A DNA stretch of 64,000 nt, taken from positions 35,771-99,770 of the forward strand of contig JAFZIO010000051.1 in assembly GCA_017554335.1 (NCBI GenBank), in the 5' to 3' direction. Shown here one piece after another: positions 7,497 through 15,969 of this stretch (positions are counted from its first letter, which is position 1; every line of letters starts with the position of its first letter). The translations under genes and the position numbers were made by a program. The DNA comes from Bacteroidales bacterium. Its GTDB lineage: Bacteria; Bacteroidota; Bacteroidia; Bacteroidales; UBA932. A model generated the notes under the pieces. It had not been told where the DNA came from. It did not search any database and saw only the letters and a list, made by a program, of their open reading frames with translations.

Positions 7497-8131
7497 AGAA
7501 GTTCTGTACGAAGCTCCCGGACGCTGTGGATAAGGTGGTTGCCCGCGAGCTCTCCGGCACTGCGGTAGCCCCAGGTGACCGCCAGCGCCTCAATGCCTCC
7601 GTTAGCGGCAGTACGCATGTCGGTAGGGGAGTCTCCCACCAAAAGGGCGTCTAAAGGAGTCACGCCTGCGCGGCGAAGCACTTCCTGCACAATCTCCGGG
7701 TCCGGCTTCAGCGGATACCCGGGCCGGTTTCCCAGTATCGCAACAAACCCAATCTCCGGAAAGAAGCGATGGATGAGGTACTCCGTACCCTCCTGGAACT
7801 TGTTGGAGGCGACGGCCATCTGCACGCCGCACTTATGAAGATCGCCCAGCAGCTCCGGGATGCCCGGGTAGGGACGCGTATACACATCAATATGAGCCTG
7901 GTAATAAGCGATAAAATCTGCCAGGGCTGCATCCACCATGTCTTCACCGGCCCCTGAAGGCAGCGCCTGCTGCACGAGGTTGCGTACGCCGTGACCCACC
8001 ATTCTGCGGTATTCATCAACCGTATGCATAGGCAGCCCGCGCAACTCCAAGGCGTGGTTTACGGCCGCGGAAAGATCCTCCAGGGTATCCAGGAGCGTGC
8101 CGTCCAAATCGAATAGTATCAGTTTCTTCAC
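7490..8131 (-). CDS. HAD-family phosphatase, phosphoglycolate phosphatase-like
   Basis: This roughly 213-residue HAD subfamily IA hydrolase has motif I FDLDGTLLDT (nucleophile and acid Asp), motif II VASNKF, and motif III/IV with KPDPE and LLVGDSPTDMRTA. A helical cap lies between residues about 18 and 85. It is closest to Gph/PGPase-type enzymes that dephosphorylate small phosphometabolites. No ATG is available in frame: the candidates are TTG 8137 and GTG 8131. The TTG lies within a good -7 box (8135-8142), so GTG 8131, giving an N-terminus of MKKLILFDLDGT, is preferred; the mRNA would be almost leaderless. Confidence 0.88.
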   Translation of the reverse strand: MKKLILFDLDGTLLDTLEDLSAAVNHALELRGLPMHTVDEYRRMVGHGVRNLVQQALPSGAGEDMVDAALADFIAYYQAHIDVYTRPYPGIPELLGDLHKCGVQMAVASNKFQEGTEYLIHRFFPEIGFVAILGNRPGYPLKPDPEIVQEVLRRAGVTPLDALLVGDSPTDMRTAANGGIEALAVTWGYRSAGELAGNHLIHSVRELRTELLY

Positions 8132-8134
8132 ATA

Positions 8135-8142
8135 CAAATATA
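8135..8142 (-). promoter_or_regulatory. -7 box for the HAD phosphatase gene
   Basis: Minus-strand TATATTTG matches TAnnTTTG exactly and lies only 3 bases upstream of the proposed GTG start at 8131. Confidence 0.5.
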
Positions 8143-8186
8143 GACAAACCCGGCTGAAAATGTCGACAGGTGTAGCAAAGATTTAT

Positions 8187-8194
8187 TAATTTTG
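8187..8194 (+). promoter_or_regulatory. -7 box for the DUF3667 gene
   Basis: TAATTTTG ends 4 bases before ATG 8199. If used, transcription would begin at or next to the start codon (leaderless). Confidence 0.45.
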
Positions 8195-8198
8195 CCTT

Positions 8199-9110
8199 AT
8201 GGTTAAGCAGAAAGGCAAAAAATATCCCTTTGAAGTACGGTTGCGTGCGTTCCGGATTTGGCAGAAACTGGGCGTCAATCCCTGGGCCAAGGCCAACAAA
8301 AAGGACGGAAAAAACAAACCTGGAGACTTCTACAAGGGCGCTTTTGACAGCATCCCGTTTCTGAACGACGATGCCAAACGCACTTTCGTACACCTCCTGC
8401 TCCGGCCGGGGTACATGATACGCGACTACATCAAGGGCGATCATGAGAAATATCTTGCTCCGCTGACGGCACTTATTATCTTCTATGCCTTTTTCGCCCT
8501 GGTTTCGTCTGTCCTCCAGCCGGTGCAGCACGACAAGTTGTCTTCGCTTGACCCCAGTGAAACCAGCATATCCCTGGGCGGCGGTTCTATCGAAGTAAGA
8601 CCAGGCCATGATTCAACGGCAGTTGACCGGATAACAAAGAATACGGCCAGTATAGTTCAGCGAGGCTATATTTATTTGCACCTTGACCAGAATCCGGAAG
8701 CCGTCCAAACCCAGGCCCAGGCCTCGCTGGCAGCTTTGGAAGGTGCACTCCGCAGCCAGGGCATCCCGCTGTTCATAAGTGATTTCCTGATTCTCTGGCT
8801 GGCAATGGTCATGACGCTCAGGAGGCGCAAGATAAGTATGTCCGCATGTGCCGCAGCATCTGCATACGTACTGTGCCAGTTCAGCTTTTTCATGCTGTTC
8901 GCCGTCCTTATTTCATGGGGCAAGAGCGCCTCGATCAGCGTCAGCCTGATGCTGCTCCTGCTCGTCGTGGACTATCGCCAGTGGCTGAACATCCCCTGGA
9001 AACAATCCTTAAAGCTGACCATCGTCACAGGCATTTATTACGCTCTGCTTTATCTCGCAGTAATACTGGCCATAAGCGCATTGGTGCTGATTGTGGCCTA
9101 CTTTAAATGA
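8199..9110 (+). CDS. DUF3667-like integral membrane protein
   Basis: This 303-residue protein contains the DUF3667 signature (a VHLLLRPGYMIRDYIKG segment followed by a KYLAPLTALIIFYAFFALV transmembrane helix). Four to five hydrophobic helices follow: residues about 85-105, 190-207, 214-235, 243-257 and 275-300. A charged, partly disordered segment with a short periplasmic or cytosolic loop separates the first helix from the rest. Function is unknown for the family. Many members begin with a CxxC zinc ribbon, which is absent here. The promoter -7 box abuts the ATG. Confidence 0.75.
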   Translation: MVKQKGKKYPFEVRLRAFRIWQKLGVNPWAKANKKDGKNKPGDFYKGAFDSIPFLNDDAKRTFVHLLLRPGYMIRDYIKGDHEKYLAPLTALIIFYAFFALVSSVLQPVQHDKLSSLDPSETSISLGGGSIEVRPGHDSTAVDRITKNTASIVQRGYIYLHLDQNPEAVQTQAQASLAALEGALRSQGIPLFISDFLILWLAMVMTLRRRKISMSACAAASAYVLCQFSFFMLFAVLISWGKSASISVSLMLLLLVVDYRQWLNIPWKQSLKLTIVTGIYYALLYLAVILAISALVLIVAYFK

Positions 9111-9126
9111 TGATGCAAGGTTTTAT

Positions 9127-9134
9127 TATCTTTC
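9127..9134 (+). promoter_or_regulatory. Possible -7 box for the large lipoprotein gene
   Basis: TATCTTTC differs by one base from the consensus and lies 13 bases before ATG 9148, just after the DUF3667 stop. No -33 element is evident. Confidence 0.3.
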
Positions 9135-9147
9135 TAATTATAATAAT

Positions 9148-11283
9148 ATGAGGAAGATAATTGCTCTGTTGCCCATTTTGTCCCTGATGCTCCTAAGCGG
9201 ATGCATCTGGAACTGGCTGGATCCTGTGAACGACGAGGAGGTGGAGGCTGTAGATTTGGGCTTGCCTTCCGGAGTAAAATGGGCTTCGAAGAATCTTGGC
9301 GCAAAGAATCCGGAAGATTTGGGCACGAACAGCACCTGGCCTTCAAATCCGACTGAAGATAGCATCCTGAATATGGACGACGATATCGTCAGCTCCCGGC
9401 TCGGACCTGAATGGCGCATGCCTACGCAATGGGAGTTCAGGGAGTTGCTGATGTATTGCAAGTGGGAGCCGACTCAAAGGAATGGAAAACAAGGATATAA
9501 GGTCACTTCTAAGATTAATTCCAATAGCCTGTTTATCCCTGTAGTCACTCAAAAGTTGTTGTTCTCAGATGAAGAGACAGAGACCTTTTATTGGACTTCC
9601 TGCGCTGCGGATGACGATAAAGCCGTTGCCTTATCAGTCCTTGAGCAGTCTTTAATCGAAAAGACCCGGTCAAACAATATGTATTACCGGCCGGTTATGG
9701 CGGGCCGGGAGGAGCCAAAGGACTTCTCATTATCCGGATGTCCGCCCAAGGTGCCGGCCGGAAGCGTTTTTTATCCGGAAGTGTCTTATTTTCCGTCTGA
9801 CGCTATCAATAAAAGCCTGGTTTGGAAATCCAATGATGAGCAGATAGCGGTTATTGATAAAGATGGTTTTATATATGCACTTTCACCCGGCAGGGTCGAG
9901 ATTCAAGTTACATCTCCTGTTCTTGGGAAAACCGAGTTTTATATTCTCACGGTTGCAGATTATTGTGTCCCCAAGATGATTGATTTAGGTCTGCCATCCG
10001 GAACACTTTGGGCTTCACACGACCTGGGGGCTACAGATGATAATACAGCAGGTCTGGGGTTTGCTTGGGGTGAGGTCCGTCCGAAACTGTATTTTACCCA
10101 ATCAGAATATAACGGCTCCAGGTGCAGCTATACGGATGGGACCAATTATCTGAAACAGGAAGATGATGCGGCAACGGTTATTCTTGGAAAAGAATGGAGA
10201 ATACCTTCTCCCGCAGATTATAGTGAGCTTGCAGAAAACTGTAATATTACATATACACAAGAGGAAGGCCGGAAAGGATTTGTTCTCACCAGCAAAATCA
10301 ACGGAAACTCGATTTTCTTCCCGTCCCCGGCCATCAGCCCTAAGTTCTGGACCTCTCAAATGTATTATGATGACCACAGGAAAAGCCTGGCTGTACAAAT
10401 CTATAATAACATCAATTCTTTTTCCATCAATTCTTTTTCCGACTTCAGGTATGAAGGGAAAAGAATAAGGCCTGTATACGGAGGAACGCGGCCTGCTTCA
10501 GATTTCTCGGTTACCAATCCGGAATTCACAATGTATATAGGCGAAACTGCCCCCGCCCCTATTGTTTACCGTCAAATCGTTCCCGGTGAGTCCCGGAGCG
10601 TTGAGTGGAAAAGCAGCAGTCCTGATATTGTCTCCGTTGATGATGAAGGGAATCTAACGGCCCGTTATTTCGGAGAGGCAACTATTCTGGCTTATGTCAG
10701 GTCGAGCGGCTGTAGCGCAAGGTGTCATGTTACAGTTCCCGGGCACAGGGGGATGGTGCCGATAGATCTCGGCTTGCCTTCCCGTACAAAATGGGCTTCG
10801 TGTAACCTTGGAGCACAGACCGATAAAGACTTGGGCTACTTTTTGTCTTTCGGTGAGGCTCAGCCCAAAGATGATTATTCCAAGGAAACGTATACAGGAT
10901 GGCACGAAGACCCCGTTACGGCGATTCTGGGAAAGCATTGGAGGATGCCTTCTGCCTGGGAGATGGCCGAACTGTTTTCTGTAAATGGCCGGACATACCG
11001 GCGCGAGAACGGTAACGCTACCGGAAGCGGAGAAAGGCCGTCCTGGTGGCTCTGCGACAAGTCCTCTGCTTTCATCTTCGTCTTACCTACCGGAGGCTAT
11101 ATGGACGGAAAAGAGAACCTTCAAAGTTCTAATGCATATTACTGGTGCACAAATGAAGGCTCTCCATGGTACTTCCATGACATCCCCTATACCGACGATC
11201 CGTATGCGGCAGGCCCGGACGAACCAAGACCGAGCGACTCTCCTCATCTGGGGATGCTGGTCCGGCCTGTTTGGGTGGATTGA
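9148..11283 (+). CDS. Lipoprotein with three major paralogous domains and two Ig-like (BIG2) domains
   Basis: This 711-residue protein has a lipoprotein signal (MRKIIALLPILSLMLLSGC, Cys 19). It then alternates three copies of the Fibrobacter/Bacteroidetes major paralogous domain (each opening VDLGLPSG.KWAS.NLGA or similar and containing EWRMP/EWRIP/HWRMP) with two BIG2-type Ig domains (VWKSNDEQIAVIDKDGFIYAL and VEWKSSSPDIVSVDDEGNLTA). Such proteins are surface or periplasmic and of unknown function; the Ig domains suggest a spacer or adhesin role. I start at ATG 9148, which gives the signal peptide. The gene is visibly more AT-rich than its neighbours, hinting at separate ancestry. It converges on the GDPD gene with a 7-base gap. 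Confidence 0.85.
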   Translation: MRKIIALLPILSLMLLSGCIWNWLDPVNDEEVEAVDLGLPSGVKWASKNLGAKNPEDLGTNSTWPSNPTEDSILNMDDDIVSSRLGPEWRMPTQWEFRELLMYCKWEPTQRNGKQGYKVTSKINSNSLFIPVVTQKLLFSDEETETFYWTSCAADDDKAVALSVLEQSLIEKTRSNNMYYRPVMAGREEPKDFSLSGCPPKVPAGSVFYPEVSYFPSDAINKSLVWKSNDEQIAVIDKDGFIYALSPGRVEIQVTSPVLGKTEFYILTVADYCVPKMIDLGLPSGTLWASHDLGATDDNTAGLGFAWGEVRPKLYFTQSEYNGSRCSYTDGTNYLKQEDDAATVILGKEWRIPSPADYSELAENCNITYTQEEGRKGFVLTSKINGNSIFFPSPAISPKFWTSQMYYDDHRKSLAVQIYNNINSFSINSFSDFRYEGKRIRPVYGGTRPASDFSVTNPEFTMYIGETAPAPIVYRQIVPGESRSVEWKSSSPDIVSVDDEGNLTARYFGEATILAYVRSSGCSARCHVTVPGHRGMVPIDLGLPSRTKWASCNLGAQTDKDLGYFLSFGEAQPKDDYSKETYTGWHEDPVTAILGKHWRMPSAWEMAELFSVNGRTYRRENGNATGSGERPSWWLCDKSSAFIFVLPTGGYMDGKENLQSSNAYYWCTNEGSPWYFHDIPYTDDPYAAGPDEPRPSDSPHLGMLVRPVWVD

Positions 11284-11290
11284 TGCCGAA

Positions 11291-12220
11291 TTATCGGCGG
11301 CCGTGCTTCTTGAGGTAGCTTATAAGGAATTCGGGGCGGTCCGTTTGTATGATGGAGGTCCCCAGGGAGAGAATTGTGCCGTAAACTTCCCCGGGGCCGG
11401 CGCCGACGTAGGCGTTGTCGTCGTCATATCCACCGCAGAGAGAGCCCCATAGGGTGTTTACCCATAGCTTGGAGCCGGAATCCAGGATTTTCCGGGCGCA
11501 ATCGTAAACAGTTGAATCCAGCTGCTGGAAGCAGACCTCGTAGGCGAGGGGTACCTCACCGGCTTCCATGTATTCGTTGAACAGTGCGGCCCCGGCCGGC
11601 TTCTGTATGTCGATTATGGGCATGTACATCATGTTCCGTTCGTGCTCGGCCATCTTGGCGCGCACGGCAGAAGCAGGCTTCTTGCCCTTGATGAGAAGTT
11701 GTTCCGTAACCCCGAGCTCGTCCGAGAGCTGCAGCACCAGGTCGTAATACTCATACCCCTGGTCAACGTTTACCACTATCTTGTCCTTGCAGGCCAGCAG
11801 GGCGTCGCGCAAGGTGGTTATATGGGTGTCCGGCATGCGCACCCCGTGCATCGACCGCAGGTTGAATGTCATCAGCGAATCCAGAGTCAAATCCTGGACC
11901 TTGCCGTGCCCCGTAGTAGTGCGGTCTATGGTCTTGTCGTGCATGAGCACCAGTACGCTGTCTTTGGTGAGCTTGAGGTCCAGCTCCATAATATCCACGC
12001 CCATGCGTATGACGGACTCAATCGCAGGAATGGAGTTCTCGGGGAAGTTGCGCCAGTCGCCGCGGTGCGAGGCCACCAGCACGTATTTGGATTTGGGATT
12101 CTCTATCTGGCGAACAATCCACATTGCATGGTTGCCGGAATCTTGCGCCTTCTGCCCGCAGGATGCAGCGCAAAGCAACAGGCATGCACAGGAAATCAGT
12201 ATGGAAACGATTCTTTTCAT
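11291..12220 (-). CDS. Glycerophosphodiester phosphodiesterase-family lipoprotein
   Basis: This 309-residue protein has a lipoprotein signal (CLLLCAASC, Cys 21) and a GDPD TIM-barrel domain. VASHRGDWRNFPENS and IRMGVDIMELDLKLTKDSVLVLMHD supply the catalytic His and metal-binding Glu/Asp residues of the family, with DRTTTGHG after them. The family cleaves glycerophosphodiesters to glycerol-3-phosphate plus an alcohol. A lipid anchor puts this one at the periplasmic or outer face, suited to scavenging phospholipid head groups. The later part diverges from E. coli GlpQ, so the exact substrate is uncertain. Confidence 0.9.
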   Translation of the reverse strand: MKRIVSILISCACLLLCAASCGQKAQDSGNHAMWIVRQIENPKSKYVLVASHRGDWRNFPENSIPAIESVIRMGVDIMELDLKLTKDSVLVLMHDKTIDRTTTGHGKVQDLTLDSLMTFNLRSMHGVRMPDTHITTLRDALLACKDKIVVNVDQGYEYYDLVLQLSDELGVTEQLLIKGKKPASAVRAKMAEHERNMMYMPIIDIQKPAGAALFNEYMEAGEVPLAYEVCFQQLDSTVYDCARKILDSGSKLWVNTLWGSLCGGYDDDNAYVGAGPGEVYGTILSLGTSIIQTDRPEFLISYLKKHGRR

Positions 12221-12237
12221 ATCATGCGAATTATACG

Positions 12238-12245
12238 CAAAGATA
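12238..12245 (-). promoter_or_regulatory. -7 box for the GDPD lipoprotein gene
   Basis: Minus-strand TATCTTTG lies 17 bases upstream of ATG 12220. Confidence 0.55.
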
Positions 12246-12251
12246 CGAATA

Positions 12252-12395
12252 TTAGCGGCTCCGGCAAATACCTTTCAGTGCGCAGCCGCTGCAGGCGGAA
12301 GAGCCAAGCGTCCGCCGCCGGTGCACCAAAAAGCCAACGGCAACAAAAGCCACGGCCAGCACCAAACCAAGCACTATCCAGGAAGCGGCATTCAT
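12252..12395 (-). CDS. FeoB-associated Cys-rich membrane protein
   Basis: This 47-residue protein has one N-terminal transmembrane helix (SWIVLGLVLAVAFVAVGFLV), a basic stop-transfer segment (HRRRT) and a short C-terminal tail with three cysteines (CSGCALKGIC). Small proteins of this build follow feoB in many Bacteroidota and Firmicutes. The start overlaps the feoAB stop by four bases (ATGA), showing translational coupling. A role in iron delivery or FeoB assembly is assumed from context only. Confidence 0.82.
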   Translation of the reverse strand: MNAASWIVLGLVLAVAFVAVGFLVHRRRTLGSSACSGCALKGICRSR

Positions 12396-14755
12396 AGGAA
12401 CAGCAGCGCGAGCCTGTAAGCCCCGAAGGCAACAACCCAGGCAACAAGGCATTGGAACACAATAACAAAGGCCGCCCACTTTCCGCCCAGCTCACGCTTG
12501 ACGGCGGCAATCGTTGCCACGCAGGGGGTATACAGCAGGCTGAACACCAGCATGGAAACGGAAGTGGCGACGGTGAGCGAAGACAGTACGTCCAGTACCT
12601 CCATGGTGGAAACCACGCTCTCCTTTGCCAGGAAGCCGGAAATGAAGGCGGTAACGACCCTCCAGTCACCTAGTCCCAGAGGCTCAAATAAAGGAGCCAG
12701 GAGACCGGCTATTCCAGCCAGCATGCTCCCTTCTCCGTTCTGTACCAGGTTGAAGCGGAAGTCGAAGCTCTGCAGGAACCAGATGACCAGCGTGGCCACG
12801 AAAATGACGGTGAAGGCCCTCTCAAGGAAGTCCCTGGTCTTGTCCCACAGGAGGTGTCCCACGTTGCGCAGCTGCGGCAGGCGGTAGTTAGGAAGCTCCA
12901 ACACGAACGGGGCGGCCTCGGACTTGCCGCCGTGGTACTTGCTCACGACGGCCACAAGCACGCCCGTCAGAATCGACAGCAGGTACAGGCATACCAGCAC
13001 CAGCCCGCCGTGCCCCGGGAAGAAGGCGCTGCTGAGGAACGCGTATATGGGGAGCTTGGCCGAGCAGCTCATGAAAGGCGTCAGCAGTATGGTCTTCCGG
13101 CGGTCTCGGGCAGACGGGAGTGTCCTGGACGACATCACGGCCGGCACGGAGCATCCCAGGCCGATGAGAAGCGGCACGATGCTTCGGCCGGATAGGCCTA
13201 TCTTGCGGAGGAAGCTGTCGGTAACGTACGCCACGCGGGCCATGTAGCCGCTGTCTTCCAGCATCGACAGGAAGAAGAACAGTATCACGATAATCGGCAC
13301 GAAGCTGCAGACGGAACCCACGCCCCCGAAGATGGCGTCCACCACCAGCGACTGCACCGCCGGGCTCACGTTCCAGTCCTCCAGCAGGCCGCCGACCATG
13401 GCTCCGAGGGAGCTGATCCCCTGGTCGAGCAGCTCCTGCAGAGGCGCCCCGAGCACGTCGATCGTGAGCCAGATGACCAGCGCCATAATGGCGATGAAGA
13501 TGGGGATGGCGGTCCAGCGGCCGGTGAGCACCTTGTCGATGCGGCGGCTGCGGCGGTACTCCTTGCTCTCCCGCGGTTTCACGACCGTCTGCGCGCAGAG
13601 CTTGCGTATGAAGGTATAGCGCATGTCCGCAATGGCGGCGGTGCGGTCGAGCCCGCGCTCCCTTTCCATGTCGACTATTATCTGTTCGATGGTCTCACGC
13701 TCCCCGGCGCTGAGCTTCAGGGCGTGCTCCACCCAGTCGTCACCCTCGATGAGCTTGGTGGCGGCGAAGCGGGCGGGGATGCCGGCTGCGGCCGCATGGT
13801 CCTCGATCAGATGAATCACGCTGTGCAGGCAGCGGTGTACCGCTCCTCCGTTGTCGTCTTTGCCGCAGAAGTCGTTGCGGGCGGGGGCCTCCTGGTAGCG
13901 CGCCACATGCATCGCGTGCTCCACGAGTTCGTCGATACCCTCGTTGCGGGCGGCGGAAATGCCCACCACCGGTATCCCGAGTATTCGTTCCATCTCGTTG
14001 AGGCGTATGGAGCCGCCGTTGCCGCGCACCTCGTCCATCATATTGAGGGCCAGTACCATAGGCACCCCGAGCTCCATCAGCTGGAGGGTGAGGTAGAGGT
14101 GGCGCTCGATGTTGCTGGCGTCCACTATGTTGATGAGGCCTTTGGTCTTGGGGTCGAGTATGAATTCGCGGGAGACTATCTCTTCGGCGGTATACGGCGA
14201 CAGGGAGTAGATGCCCGGCAGGTCGGTGAGCAGGCTGTCCGGATGTCCCTTGATGGCTCCGTCCTTGCGGTCTACCGTGACGCCGGGGAAGTTGCCCACG
14301 TGCTGGTTGGAACCGGTGAGCACGTTGAAGAGGGTGGTCTTGCCGCAGTTCTGCTGGCCTGCGAGGGCGAAACTTAGGACCGTGCCCTTGGGGAGCGGGT
14401 TTTCGTGGTCTTTCGAATGATATTTTCCCCCTTCGCCCAGGCCAGGGTGGGGGTTGACGTCGTGGAGATAGAGGTTGCGGCCCATGTTGTCGTCGCCGGC
14501 TCCGGCCGCAGCTGCGCTTTCGCCCGGCTTCAGGTCTCGTACAGCTATGTCGGCCGCGTCAGCCTTGCGCAAGGTGAGTGCATAGCCGCTGATCAGCAGC
14601 TGGATGGGGTCGCCCAGAGGTGCTTTGGCAACCACTTTTAATATAGCTCCGGGTATGAGCCCCATATCCAGAAAATGCGTCCTGGTGGCGCCCTCGCCAC
14701 CTACTATTTCTATTACGACCTCGCGTCCTGTCTCAAGTTTGTCAATAGTCAACAT
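12392..14755 (-). CDS. feoAB: FeoA-FeoB fusion, ferrous iron transporter
   Basis: This 787-residue protein begins with a FeoA SH3-like domain (residues about 1-75, FLDMGLIPGA). A charged linker of about 45 residues leads to the FeoB G domain, with P-loop AGQQNCGKTTLF, the GNFPGVTVDRKDG switch region, DLPGIYSL (G3) and ALNMMDE (G4). The rest is the FeoB membrane region with Gate motifs (GLGCSVPAVMSSRTL, MSCSAKLPIYAF) and about ten helices. It imports Fe2+ across the inner membrane. The true start is ATG 14755: the upstream frame crosses a promoter at 14780-14810. It is cotranscribed with the Cys-rich partner. FeoA-FeoB fusion is common in Bacteroidota. Confidence 0.95.
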   Translation of the reverse strand: MLTIDKLETGREVVIEIVGGEGATRTHFLDMGLIPGAILKVVAKAPLGDPIQLLISGYALTLRKADAADIAVRDLKPGESAAAAGAGDDNMGRNLYLHDVNPHPGLGEGGKYHSKDHENPLPKGTVLSFALAGQQNCGKTTLFNVLTGSNQHVGNFPGVTVDRKDGAIKGHPDSLLTDLPGIYSLSPYTAEEIVSREFILDPKTKGLINIVDASNIERHLYLTLQLMELGVPMVLALNMMDEVRGNGGSIRLNEMERILGIPVVGISAARNEGIDELVEHAMHVARYQEAPARNDFCGKDDNGGAVHRCLHSVIHLIEDHAAAAGIPARFAATKLIEGDDWVEHALKLSAGERETIEQIIVDMERERGLDRTAAIADMRYTFIRKLCAQTVVKPRESKEYRRSRRIDKVLTGRWTAIPIFIAIMALVIWLTIDVLGAPLQELLDQGISSLGAMVGGLLEDWNVSPAVQSLVVDAIFGGVGSVCSFVPIIVILFFFLSMLEDSGYMARVAYVTDSFLRKIGLSGRSIVPLLIGLGCSVPAVMSSRTLPSARDRRKTILLTPFMSCSAKLPIYAFLSSAFFPGHGGLVLVCLYLLSILTGVLVAVVSKYHGGKSEAAPFVLELPNYRLPQLRNVGHLLWDKTRDFLERAFTVIFVATLVIWFLQSFDFRFNLVQNGEGSMLAGIAGLLAPLFEPLGLGDWRVVTAFISGFLAKESVVSTMEVLDVLSSLTVATSVSMLVFSLLYTPCVATIAAVKRELGGKWAAFVIVFQCLVAWVVAFGAYRLALLFL

Positions 14756-14779
14756 TCCTCTATGTTCAGTTTTGCACTG

Positions 14780-14810
14780 CAAAGGTAGCGCAACACATGT
14801 ACGTTGGCAA
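14780..14810 (-). promoter_or_regulatory. feoAB promoter
   Basis: On the minus strand, TTG (14810-14808), a 20-base spacer and TACCTTTG (14787-14780) precede ATG 14755 by 24 bases. I see no clear Fur-box palindrome, but the region is short. Confidence 0.7.
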
Positions 14811-14888
14811 TACCTATATATGGGGATTATTTCGTATATTGGCACACAGATTGCAATTTTTGCAGTATACCATTAAAACTATTGCCCT

Positions 14889-15845
14889 ATGAAAGCAATG
14901 AACAAATTCTCAGCGGCGTTTTTCGCCATGGTACTCTTAGCGGTTTCTGGATATGCCCAGGAGCGTCCCGCCCATCGCGCATCCGTGAACAACAGTCGTC
15001 AGGACGCGAAGGTCGAGAGGCAGCAGAACCAGGTGGACAAGAAGCAGAAACCGACCAACATCGACAACCAGGGCGCAACCGACAAGAAGGTTCGCGACGC
15101 AAGGGGCAATGACCGCAACGGCTTCGGCAACGGCCGTCCCGACTTCCAGGGTGAGCGTCCTTCCGGTGACCGTCCTACCAAAGAGCTCCCCGCCGGCGAC
15201 CGTCCTTCCGGCAATCGTCCTTCCGGCAATCGTCCTGACGGCAACTTCGGCGGTGGCGACAGACCTTCGATGCCTCCTTCAGGCGGCAACGGCAGACCCG
15301 GCTTCGACGGCAAGCGTCCGGACGGACATTTCGGAGACGGCAAGAGGCCTCCCATGCCTCCCGAGGGCTTCCGCGGACATGGCGAACACGGCAAGCGTCC
15401 TCAGATGGCGCCGGTGATCGATTACAGCCGTAACCAGATCTACGAGCGCACCAATGCGTACGGCATCGTGGTCAACACCAGCTTCCGCAACAAGGAAGAG
15501 GCATACGACTACATCTGGTGGCTGCTCGAGCAGAAGTCATACGTGGTGGGGGCTTACGGTAACAACTGCAGCTGGATAATGAGTGACGTGGCGTTCATCC
15601 CGACTCCGTTCGACTGGACCAACCCCATGACCCACAACCAGTTCCGCATGAAGTTCAATATCGCCAGGAGCGGCGCCGACATAAAGGTTACCATAACCGG
15701 CGAGTGGCGCGAGTCCTACCTTATGGACAACTATACCAAGCTGCGCTTCCAGCCCAGCAACCGGTACAGCACCTATTACGCCTGGAACGTGATGGAGGAC
15801 TTCGCCAACAACATACCTCACAGGTTTATAACCTATAAACGCTAA
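14889..15845 (+). CDS. Secreted protein with Gly/Pro/Arg-rich repeats, unknown function
   Basis: This 318-residue protein has a Sec signal peptide (cleavage expected after VSGYAQ, about residue 24). A charged Gln/Lys/Arg segment follows, then a low-complexity region at about 75-175 built from GDRPSGNRP-like units. The C-terminal domain of about 140 residues carries aromatic motifs (YDYIWWLLEQKSYVVGAYGNNCSWI, TPFDWTNPMTHNQFRMKFNI). The C-terminal part looks folded and mostly beta; the repeat region looks disordered and could contact the cell wall or a polyanion. I do not recognise the family. A single perfect terminator follows, so it is likely monocistronic. Confidence 0.82.
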   Translation: MKAMNKFSAAFFAMVLLAVSGYAQERPAHRASVNNSRQDAKVERQQNQVDKKQKPTNIDNQGATDKKVRDARGNDRNGFGNGRPDFQGERPSGDRPTKELPAGDRPSGNRPSGNRPDGNFGGGDRPSMPPSGGNGRPGFDGKRPDGHFGDGKRPPMPPEGFRGHGEHGKRPQMAPVIDYSRNQIYERTNAYGIVVNTSFRNKEEAYDYIWWLLEQKSYVVGAYGNNCSWIMSDVAFIPTPFDWTNPMTHNQFRMKFNIARSGADIKVTITGEWRESYLMDNYTKLRFQPSNRYSTYYAWNVMEDFANNIPHRFITYKR

Positions 15846-15848
15846 AGA

Positions 15849-15879
15849 AAAAGGCCTTGATATCACATCAAGGCCTTTT
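15849..15879 (+). terminator. Rho-independent terminator
   Basis: Arms 15849-15861 and 15867-15879 form a perfect 13-bp stem with a 5-base loop, beginning 3 bases after the stop at 15845. The A-rich and T-rich bases of a terminator lie within the stem. Confidence 0.85.
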
Positions 15880-15954
15880 CTATATTGCATTAGTATAGTT
15901 TATTGTTTAATTTAACCGAAATGAAAGTAGGCAAACACAGTGCCAAACTTTCAC

Positions 15955-15962
15955 TATATTTG
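15955..15962 (+). promoter_or_regulatory. -7 box for the GH92 gene
   Basis: TATATTTG matches the consensus and ends 7 bases before ATG 15970. A frame start at 15940 would lie upstream of it. Confidence 0.55.
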
Positions 15963-15969
15963 CGATAAT

